A program made the position numbers and the translations under genes. The notes beneath the pieces are model-generated. The model was not told the DNA's origin. It saw only the letters and a list, made by a program, of their open reading frames with translations, and did not search any database. Shown piece by piece: positions 1 to 6,070 of a stretch of DNA of 20,463 bases (position 1 is its first letter; each line of letters starts with the position of its first letter). Where the stretch lies: NCBI GenBank assembly GCA_030619985.1, contig JAUXAI010000014.1:1-20463 (forward strand), read 5' to 3'. This DNA is from a bacterium (GTDB lineage: Bacteria; UBP18; UBA7526).

Positions 1-1
1 G

Positions 2-640
2 TCGAGATTGATGGGAAGAGTATATGAGGAAACAAAGAGAAACATTGAGAGAAAATATTCTTCTGGAAAATTATTAGATATGGGATGCGGATTGGGACTA
101 TTTTTAAAGTTATGGAATCCCCAAAAATGGGAACTCTTTGGGATGGATATCTCTAAGAAAGCGGTTGAGTATGCCCAGAGTAAGGGATTGAATGTCAGAG
201 AGGGTTCTTTAGAAAAGACCGATTTCAGCGACAACTACTTCGATGTTATTACTATGTTCTATGTCCTGGAGCATCTTCCTAACCCGTTGAAAGTTTTAGA
301 GGAAGTAAGGAGAATCTTGAAGAAGGACGGTCTCCTGGTCGTCAGGGTTCCTCAGAGTATATCGGCAGAGAGGTTTTTGAGGTTCTTTGGGGTGAGGCGC
401 AACCTCTTCCATCCGCCAATGCATCTCTATGACTTCTCAACAGAGATACTGAGAGAGTTCTCACTAAAGGCAGGATTCAAGAAGATAAAAACTGTGATCG
501 GCAGACCAACTTCTCCAGAGAGAAGAATAGAGAGGTTCTGGACAAATTATTTCAATCTCTGGGCCCAGGGCATCTATTTTCTAACAGCCAGGAAGGTCCT
601 CGTTCCTGGAGTGAGCAAGACCACTTATGCAAAGATCTAA
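2..640 (+). CDS. Class I SAM-dependent methyltransferase, 5'-truncated by window edge
   Basis: Probably transfers a methyl group from S-adenosylmethionine to an unidentified small molecule or lipid. The glycine-rich SAM-binding motif I (LLDMGCGLGLF) is encoded around nt 71-105, followed by the post-I acidic segment GMDISKKAVEYA and the DVITMFYVLEHLPNP motif typical of the Methyltransf_11/23 (UbiE/SmtA-like) group. The frame is open to the left window edge, and relatives often carry an N-terminal zinc-ribbon segment, so the true start is probably outside the window; TTG at 8 and ATG at 11 are possible internal starts without a good ribosome binding site. The 3' end overlaps the FabD-like gene by 14 nt, so the two are probably co-transcribed. 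Substrate unknown; a link to the downstream acyl chain is inference. Confidence 0.85.
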   Translation, partial: SRLMGRVYEETKRNIERKYSSGKLLDMGCGLGLFLKLWNPQKWELFGMDISKKAVEYAQSKGLNVREGSLEKTDFSDNYFDVITMFYVLEHLPNPLKVLEEVRRILKKDGLLVVRVPQSISAERFLRFFGVRRNLFHPPMHLYDFSTEILREFSLKAGFKKIKTVIGRPTSPERRIERFWTNYFNLWAQGIYFLTARKVLVPGVSKTTYAKI

Positions 641-1541
641 GATCGCCTTTCTTTTTCCCGGGCAAGGTTCCCAATATGTGGGAATGGGGAAGGAATTCTA
701 TGATAATTTTAAAGAGGCGAAAGAGATATTTCAGAAAGCAGATGAAATCCTTGGCTTTGATTTAGCAAAAATCTCTTTTGAGGGACCAGAAAAAGAGTTA
801 AATAAGGACCTGAATGCTCAATTAGGGGTCTTTACAGTAAGTATCGCTACTTACCAGATATTGAAGGGGAGAGGAATCGCTCCTGATATTATTGGAGAGC
901 ATAGTCTGGGAATATATGCTTCTCTTGTAGCCAGTGGAGCCTTAAGTTTCGAAGACGGACTTGAGATAACGAAGAAAGCAGGAGAATTAGTCCAAGAAGT
1001 CCCTGGAGGAATGGTAGCCATCATTGGATTAGGAAAGAAAGAAATAGAAGAAATCTGCCAGATGACAAGGACAACAATTGCCAATTATAACTCTCCTAAA
1101 CAGTTCGTTATTTCTGGAGAAGAGAAGGCTTTAGATAAAGCGATAGATTTGGCCCAAAAAGATGCCTTAGAGGTCGTCCCCTTAAACGTTTCCAGCCCCC
1201 TACATACCAGATCGATGGAGGGGGCTTCTCAGAAATTGGCATCTTATTTAAATTCCATAGAGATAAAGAATCCTGAGATTTCCCTGATTAATCATTTCGA
1301 TACAGACTACGTAAGAGATAAAGAAAGGGTAAGAGAAATATTAGTAAAGCAGATAACAAGGCCCGTTCTCTGGGAAGAGAGCATACGCCGAATGCTATCT
1401 GAAGGAGTGGATACCTTCATCGAGGTCGGTCCGGGTCAGGTCCTCTCCCAACTCGTCCAGTGGATAACCCGCGAAGTCAAGGTCTTAAATGTAGAAAATC
1501 TGCCCTCCCTAGAAAAGACAATCAAGACAATAAAGAATTGA
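627..1541 (+). CDS. FabD-like acyl-CoA:ACP acyltransferase lacking the malonyl-binding arginine
   Basis: A 304-residue acyltransferase of the malonyl-CoA:ACP transacylase fold, expected to load the acyl carrier protein encoded two genes downstream. Seen: N-terminal FPGQGSQYVGMG; nucleophile elbow E91-H92-S93-L-G, where most family members have G-H-S-x-G; catalytic-type His193 in SPLHTRSME; and the C-terminal EVGPGQVL motif. In E. coli FabD the nucleophile is Ser92, and Arg117, which binds the malonyl carboxylate, lies 25 residues later. Here the residue 25 after Ser93 is Ala118 (KKAGELVQ where the family has an Arg before Gly). This suggests a non-dicarboxylic acyl substrate or different malonate recognition, so I withhold the symbol fabD. 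The start ATG at 627 overlaps the methyltransferase gene by 14 nt. The family is certain; the substrate is not. Confidence 0.9.
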   Translation: MQRSKIAFLFPGQGSQYVGMGKEFYDNFKEAKEIFQKADEILGFDLAKISFEGPEKELNKDLNAQLGVFTVSIATYQILKGRGIAPDIIGEHSLGIYASLVASGALSFEDGLEITKKAGELVQEVPGGMVAIIGLGKKEIEEICQMTRTTIANYNSPKQFVISGEEKALDKAIDLAQKDALEVVPLNVSSPLHTRSMEGASQKLASYLNSIEIKNPEISLINHFDTDYVRDKERVREILVKQITRPVLWEESIRRMLSEGVDTFIEVGPGQVLSQLVQWITREVKVLNVENLPSLEKTIKTIKN

Positions 1542-1587
1542 TTTTACCTTCTGTTCGTGCTAAAATTTTGTTTATAGGGGTTGATGA

Positions 1588-2331
1588 ATGAAACTTGAGG
1601 GAAAGATTGCTCTGGTGACTGGTGGAGGAAGAGGGATTGGGAAGGCGATCTCTCTTGCTCTGGCAAGGGAAGGGGTAAAGGTCTGCGTCAATTATTTTCA
1701 CAGTAAGGATGCCGCAGAAGAAGTGGTAAAAAGAATAAAGGAAAAGGGCGGGGAAGCGATTAGTCATACGGCAGATGTCTCTAAATTGGAAGAAGTGAAT
1801 GGAATGGTAGAGGAACTCAATAAGAAGTTTGGGAGGATTGATATTCTGATCAACAATGCTGGTTTAAACATCGATAAGTATCTCATGATTATGAATGAGG
1901 AGGAGTGGGATAAGGTAATAGATGTCAATCTCAAAGGAACATTCAACTGCTCAAAAGCAGTTTCGAGAGTTATGATCGGTCAGAAAAGCGGAAATATTGT
2001 CAATATCTCATCTGTTTCTGCCATTTCTGGCACTGCGGGTCAAACGAACTACTCCGCTGCTAAAGGAGGGATGATCAGTTTCACTAAGTCCTTAGCCCGA
2101 GAACTGGCTCCTTTTGGCATAAGGGTGAATGTCCTTGCTCCAGGACTCATTGATACCGAGATGATTAAGAAGATGCCCAAGGAGATGTTAGATCAGGTTT
2201 TGGAGATAACGCCATTAAAGAGAGTAGGCACTCCAGAGGAAGTAGCAAAGGTAGTAATCTTTTTGGTTAGTGAGGAGGCAGACTATATCACCGGTCAGGT
2301 AATAAGAATAGATGGTGGATTAGCCATGTAA
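1588..2331 (+). CDS. fabG: 3-oxoacyl-ACP reductase (FabG-type SDR)
   Basis: NADPH-dependent reduction of the beta-keto group on ACP-bound intermediates. This is a classical short-chain dehydrogenase of 247 residues with the Rossmann motif TGGGRGIG near residue 11, the NNAG motif, and the catalytic Ser142-Tyr155-Lys159 set in SVSAISG...NYSAAK. The C-terminus DGGLAM is typical of FabG. It sits 46 nt after the acyltransferase and 11 nt before the ACP gene, consistent with one operon. The start ATG at 1588 has only a weak AGGGG upstream. A reductase of another pathway cannot be excluded from sequence alone, but its position between an acyltransferase and an ACP makes ketoacyl-ACP reduction by far the most likely role. 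Confidence 0.92.
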   Translation: MKLEGKIALVTGGGRGIGKAISLALAREGVKVCVNYFHSKDAAEEVVKRIKEKGGEAISHTADVSKLEEVNGMVEELNKKFGRIDILINNAGLNIDKYLMIMNEEEWDKVIDVNLKGTFNCSKAVSRVMIGQKSGNIVNISSVSAISGTAGQTNYSAAKGGMISFTKSLARELAPFGIRVNVLAPGLIDTEMIKKMPKEMLDQVLEITPLKRVGTPEEVAKVVIFLVSEEADYITGQVIRIDGGLAM

Positions 2332-2342
2332 TAGGAGGAAGT

Positions 2343-2606
2343 ATGACTGAAGATTTACAAAGTAAGATTAAAGAACTCATTGTTAAGAGATTGAAGTTAG
2401 AGATAAAATCAGAGGAGATCGATAGCGCCGCTCCTTTGTTCAGAACTGGTTTAGGGCTCGATTCCATAGATGCCCTGGAACTGGTGGTTGGTCTGGAGCA
2501 GGAGTTTGGGATCAAGGTCAAGGATGAAGAGGTGGGAAAAGAGATTTTTACCTCAGTAAATACTTTAGCGGAATACGTTAAAAAGAAAAAAGGAGAAAGT
2601 GAATGA
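2343..2606 (+). CDS. Acyl carrier protein
   Basis: An 87-residue acidic carrier protein that holds the growing acyl chain on a phosphopantetheine arm. The attachment motif is LGLDSIDALELV, with Ser41 as the modified residue; the usual AcpP form is DSL, so DSI is a small departure often seen in ACPs dedicated to specialised pathways. A perfect AGGAGG lies 4 nt before ATG 2343. The stop overlaps the FabZ-like start by four bases (ATGA), indicating translational coupling. Whether this is the housekeeping ACP or a dedicated one cannot be settled here; the chain-length-factor-like partner downstream favours a dedicated carrier (inference). Confidence 0.93.
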   Translation: MTEDLQSKIKELIVKRLKLEIKSEEIDSAAPLFRTGLGLDSIDALELVVGLEQEFGIKVKDEEVGKEIFTSVNTLAEYVKKKKGESE

Positions 2607-3052
2607 AAATTTTAGATATTGGCGAGATCCAAAAGATTCTCGTTCATCGCTATCCCTTTCTATTAGTGGATAAGGTCATTAACCTTGAGCCGGGCAAGAA
2701 GGGAACGGGAATAAAGAATGTTACCATCAATGAGGAGTTCTTCTCAGGCCATTTTCCAGAAGAGCCCATCATGCCTGGGGTGCTCATTATAGAGGCCATG
2801 GCCCAGGTGGCAGCCATTGTTGTGGGAAGTGAGACGATGGGAAAGGAAGTAAAGCCAGAAGAGAGAATGGGATATTTGGCAGGAATAAAGGAGATTAAGT
2901 TCAAGAGGCCGGTCAGGCCTGGAGACCGATTAGAGATTAATGTAGAGGTTGTTCAGAGATTGGCCAATCTCTTCAGGGTTAAAGGAGAGGCAAGGGTAGA
3001 TGAAGAGATCTGTGCTCAAGGAGAATTAATCTTTACCAAAGGTACGACTTAA
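2603..3052 (+). CDS. fabZ: 3-hydroxyacyl-ACP dehydratase (FabA/FabZ hot-dog family)
   Basis: Removes water from 3-hydroxyacyl-ACP to give the trans-2-enoyl thioester. The 149-residue protein has HRYPFLLVDKV at the N-terminus and the active-site segment GHFPEEPIMPGVLIIEAMAQ, with His50 and Glu64 spaced 14 residues apart as in the FabZ active site. Its start overlaps the ACP stop by four bases. Glu rather than Asp at the second position favours FabZ over isomerising FabA. It is followed by a 199 bp repeat-filled gap before the ketosynthase pair, so promoters or attenuation may separate the two halves of the cassette. Confidence 0.92.
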   Translation: MKILDIGEIQKILVHRYPFLLVDKVINLEPGKKGTGIKNVTINEEFFSGHFPEEPIMPGVLIIEAMAQVAAIVVGSETMGKEVKPEERMGYLAGIKEIKFKRPVRPGDRLEINVEVVQRLANLFRVKGEARVDEEICAQGELIFTKGTT

Positions 3053-3056
3053 AGAG

Positions 3057-3119
3057 GGTTTACGGTTTACGGTTTACGGTTAACGGTTCACTGTTTTTTT
3101 ACCGTAAACGGTAAACCCC
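3057..3119. repeat. Heptamer tandem array GGTTTAC with inverted half
   Basis: Five consecutive 7-nt units start at 3057: three perfect GGTTTAC, then GGTTAAC and GGTTCAC. After a T-run at 3094-3100 the sequence turns round into GTAAAC-type units (3101-3119), so transcript or single strand could fold into a long hairpin with about one mismatch in 19 pairs. It lies between the FabZ-like gene and the ketosynthase gene. No gene is visible in this gap. Confidence 0.85.
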
Positions 3120-3251
3120 GCAGATACGAAGTTATCAACGGGGTAAACAGCAACCCCGATGAATCGGGGGAGCGGGTAAATTGAATAATAGTTATTCATC
3201 AGCGGGGCAAGTAAAACGCGCCGCTCAACTGTAAACGAGGAGCACGCTTAG
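3120..3251. repeat. Palindrome-rich remainder of the fabZ-ketosynthase gap
   Basis: Contains a perfect 7 bp hairpin CCCCGAT-GA-ATCGGGG at 3154-3169, loosely nested between CGGGG/GCGGG words, and TGAATAATAG/TATTCATCA inverted words around 3181-3200. A Shine-Dalgarno GAGGAG at 3237-3242 serves the ketosynthase ATG at 3252. I see no open reading frame or clear promoter. Confidence 0.6.
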
Positions 3252-4481
3252 ATGAAACGAGTAGTTATAACTGGTCTGGGAGCGATATGTGCCATTGGTA
3301 AGAATAAGGAAGAATACTGGAAGAATCTAATTGAAGGAAAATGTGGAATCAATAAGATAGACCTCTTTGATACTAAAGAGCATAGGACCCAGACCGGGGC
3401 CCAGGTAAAGGACTTTCATCCAGAGAAGTATATCTCTTCCAAGAAGTTAAGAAGGATGTCCCGGACGGATAGACTAGGAATAATCGCGGCCCAGGAGGCG
3501 ATAGGGGACTCCGAGCTTGATTTAGAGAAGGAAGATAGAGAGAGAATCGGTGTCCTTTTGGGGGCTGGGGCAGGAGGGATGTTTGAGGCTGAGGAATATC
3601 ACAGGGCGCTTCTCACTAAAGACTTAAAGAGGGCTAAGCCTTCCTTACTTATCTCCCATCCCCCTTGCGTTACTACGGATTATATTGCTAAAGAGTTTTC
3701 TTTAAAAGGGCCTCGTTCCACAATTGTAACTGCCTGTTCTTCTTCTGCAACATCCATTGGGTATGCGGCAGATCTAATTAGAGATGGAAAAGCGGATATT
3801 ATGGTTACCGGAGGAAGCGATGCCCTGTGTCAGTTAACCTATTCTGGGTTTAACTCCATGAGGGTGGTGGATAAGGATAGGTGCCGACCATTCGATAAGA
3901 GAAGAACTGGCCTCTCTTTAGGAGAGTCAGCAGGCATCCTCATCTTGGAAGAATTAGAACATGCTAAAGATAGGAATGCTAAGATCTACTGTGAGTTCCT
4001 GGGATATGCTCTGAGTGGAGATGCCCATCATATGACCGCTCCCCATCCAGAGGCAAGGGGGGCTATCCAGGCAATAAGAGAGGCCTTGAGGGATGCTGGA
4101 ATTAAACCAGAAGAGGTTGATTATATCAACGCCCATGGCACCGCCACCCCCTTCAACGATGAGACAGAGACCTTGGCCATAAAGGAGGTCTTTGGAGAGA
4201 GGGCCTACCAGATACCGGTGAGTTCTACGAAGTCCATGGTAGGCCACTGTTTGGGAGCTGCCGGGGCGATAGAGGTGGTTGCGGTTTCTTTGGCGATTAG
4301 AAACGGCATGATACCCCCTACAGCAAATTATGAAACAAAGGATCCTCAATGTGATCTTGACTATGTTCCGGGCAAAGCAAGAAAGAAGGAAATAAGGGCT
4401 GCCCTCTCAAACTCCTTTGCTTTTGGGGGAAATAATACGGTTCTTGCCTTCGGGAAATATGTAGCAGGAAGTAACCAGTAA
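3252..4481 (+). CDS. Beta-ketoacyl-ACP synthase, catalytically intact (KS-alpha, FabF/KAS II type)
   Basis: Condenses the acyl chain with a malonyl-ACP-derived extender in a fatty-acid or type II polyketide pathway. The 409-residue thiolase-fold protein keeps the full triad: Cys162 in TACSSSATS, His295 in NAHGTATP and His332 in VGHCLGAAGA, matching Cys163/His303/His340 of E. coli FabF. The N-terminal GLGAICAIG and C-terminal NSFAFGGNN motifs are also present. GAGGAG lies 9 nt before ATG 3252. It is followed 276 nt later by a similar-length paralogue lacking all three residues, the arrangement known for ketosynthase/chain-length-factor heterodimers in type II PKS and aryl-polyene systems. The symbol fabF is withheld because housekeeping versus dedicated function is undecided. 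Confidence 0.93.
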   Translation: MKRVVITGLGAICAIGKNKEEYWKNLIEGKCGINKIDLFDTKEHRTQTGAQVKDFHPEKYISSKKLRRMSRTDRLGIIAAQEAIGDSELDLEKEDRERIGVLLGAGAGGMFEAEEYHRALLTKDLKRAKPSLLISHPPCVTTDYIAKEFSLKGPRSTIVTACSSSATSIGYAADLIRDGKADIMVTGGSDALCQLTYSGFNSMRVVDKDRCRPFDKRRTGLSLGESAGILILEELEHAKDRNAKIYCEFLGYALSGDAHHMTAPHPEARGAIQAIREALRDAGIKPEEVDYINAHGTATPFNDETETLAIKEVFGERAYQIPVSSTKSMVGHCLGAAGAIEVVAVSLAIRNGMIPPTANYETKDPQCDLDYVPGKARKKEIRAALSNSFAFGGNNTVLAFGKYVAGSNQ

Positions 4482-4757
4482 CCAGCCCGCCAAAGGCGAG
4501 GTCTCGCCCCCCTGGGGCGGACGAACAGTGACCAGCAAAGTCATAGAATATAACGACGCGCTACGCTTGCCTCGTCTAATCATAAATTATCAGAACATCA
4601 GAACATCAGAATGAGAATTCAGAATACCAGATTCTCTGCTTTCAATCTGACCCTCTGATAACTGACCCTCTTTATCTGATTATCTGATGCTCTTCTACTT
4701 TTTTACTGTAAACTGTAAACTAGTTACTGTAAACTATCCGAATAAAATGAGGATGAG
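4482..4757. repeat. Repeat-filled gap between the two ketosynthase genes
   Basis: No gene is seen. It holds a hairpin CGCCCC-CCT-GGGGCG at 4505-4519, an 8-nt tandem ATCAGAAC array (about 2.9 units, 4589-4611) whose complementary word TCTGAT recurs downstream around 4655-4690, and heptamer ACTGTAA repeats at about 4704-4720 and 4725-4735. The GAGGATGAG just before 4758 is the ribosome binding region of the next gene. The repeat classes are the same as in other gaps of the window. Confidence 0.7.
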
Positions 4758-5984
4758 ATGAATAGAGTAGTCATTACTGGATTAGGGGTAATCTCACCCA
4801 TTGGAATAGGAAAAAAGACCTTTCTAAAGAGCCTTAGAGAAGGAAGACTGGGAATAAAAGAGATTACCCGGTTTGATACCTCGAAATATAGGTCTCATCT
4901 GGGCGGAGAGGTCACTGATTTCAATCCTAAGGATTATATCAATCCTATGAAGATCAGAAGGATGGATCGGGACTCCCAGATTGCGGTTGCTGCTGCTGTC
5001 TTAGCCTTGAAGGATGCTAGCTTGGAGATTACTTCTGAGAATTCCTCAGTGTGTGGAGTCATATTGGGGAGCGGATTTACCGGCCTGGAGACCACAGAGG
5101 CCTTCCATAGAGGACTCATTGAGCATGGCCCAAGTGGAGTAAATCCCATGCTCTTTCCCAATACCGTTCCCAATGCTCCTGCTGGCCATATCTCGATAGA
5201 ACTGGGGATTACTGGCCCCAACTCCACCATTACTCAGAAGGGAGCAACGGGTGAAGGGGCCATAGGTTATGCCTATAGTCTCTTGAGGCATGATAAGGCA
5301 AAGGTCATCCTAGCTGGTGGAGTAGATGAGCTCTCCTGGATACTATTCCATGCCTATTCCCATTTAGGGATACTATCTCCCTTAGAGAATAAAGATTATC
5401 CTGAGGGTTCGCGGCCATTTGATAAGAGAAGAAATGGCATGGTTTTAGGGGAGGGGGGAGGGATTTTAGTCTTGGAGACCCTGGAACACGCCCAAAAAAG
5501 AGGAGCCAAGATATATGCTGAAGTTATAGGTTATGGGATGAGTTCCTCTAATCCTGGAATAAGCGACTACGATAGTGATGGGGCGGGAATGGCGAGGGCC
5601 ATGGAATTAGCATTGGAAGAGGCTAAAGTTTCTATAGGAGAGATTAGCTATATCTCTGCTGCAGCGAATTCCACCCCTATCCTAGATAGGTCTGAGACAG
5701 AGGCAATTAAGAAAGTATTTGGTAAAGGTGTTCCGGTCAGTTCCCTTTCTTCATCTATCGGCTACTTCAATGCCTCTGGTGGCCTGAAAGCAATAAGCGC
5801 CTGCCTGGCAATAGAGAATGGTTTCATTCCTCCCACTATAAATTATGGAGAAAAGGATTCTTCCTGCGACCTAGACTATGTTCCCAATGAGGTAAGGGAG
5901 AAGAAGATAGGGACAGTCCTGATAAATGGATTTGCAGATGGAGGGAGCAATGCCTCTCTAATCTTAGGGAGGTTTCAGGCGTGA
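4758..5984 (+). CDS. Ketosynthase-like protein without catalytic residues (chain-length-factor-like, KS-beta)
   Basis: A 408-residue ketosynthase-fold protein, nearly the same length as the upstream KS and alignable along its whole length (GLGVISPIG start, FADGGSN end), but without the catalytic triad. Gly162 stands where the KS has Cys162 (TQKGATGEG), Ala302 where it has His295 (ISAAANSTP) and Tyr336 where it has His332 (SIGYFNASGG). Known KS-beta/CLF proteins of type II PKS also lack the Cys and act as the non-condensing half of a heterodimer that sets chain length. I infer the same here. The frame is intact and the rest of the fold is conserved, so this is not a decaying pseudogene. It ends in TGA at the left edge of inverted-repeat element copy 1. 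Confidence 0.88.
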   Translation: MNRVVITGLGVISPIGIGKKTFLKSLREGRLGIKEITRFDTSKYRSHLGGEVTDFNPKDYINPMKIRRMDRDSQIAVAAAVLALKDASLEITSENSSVCGVILGSGFTGLETTEAFHRGLIEHGPSGVNPMLFPNTVPNAPAGHISIELGITGPNSTITQKGATGEGAIGYAYSLLRHDKAKVILAGGVDELSWILFHAYSHLGILSPLENKDYPEGSRPFDKRRNGMVLGEGGGILVLETLEHAQKRGAKIYAEVIGYGMSSSNPGISDYDSDGAGMARAMELALEEAKVSIGEISYISAAANSTPILDRSETEAIKKVFGKGVPVSSLSSSIGYFNASGGLKAISACLAIENGFIPPTINYGEKDSSCDLDYVPNEVREKKIGTVLINGFADGGSNASLILGRFQA

Positions 5985-6070
5985 ATCCCGCACCTTTTAC
6001 TATGTTTTATACTTATCGTTTAAAAAGCAAAAGAAAAAGCCTTATGAGTCATAAAAAAGGTGCGGGATGA
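5982..6070. mobile_element. TGA-flanked inverted-repeat element, copy 1
   Basis: An 83 bp element (5985-6067) lies between direct TGA copies (5982-5984 and 6068-6070). Its ends, ATCCCGCACCTTTT at 5985-5998 and its exact complement at 6055-6068, form 14 perfect pairs. The left TGA is the stop codon of the KS-beta gene. The right end carries AAGGTG (6057-6062) four bases before the ATG of the next gene. Removing the element plus one TGA leaves GTGAAGAAG, a GTG start overlapping the TGA stop, with AGGGAGG (5966-5972) correctly placed upstream. No transposase is encoded, so it would be non-autonomous (MITE-like; inference). Confidence 0.8.

Noticed and set aside
3094-3100. T-run at 3094-3100 as a terminator after fabZ
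   Set aside because: The T-run lies in the loop of the inverted repeat, not after a stem, so it does not have terminator geometry.
4758-5984. Decayed ketosynthase pseudogene
   Set aside because: The frame is open over full length and all non-catalytic blocks are conserved; coordinated loss of exactly the catalytic residues fits a chain-length-factor-like role better.
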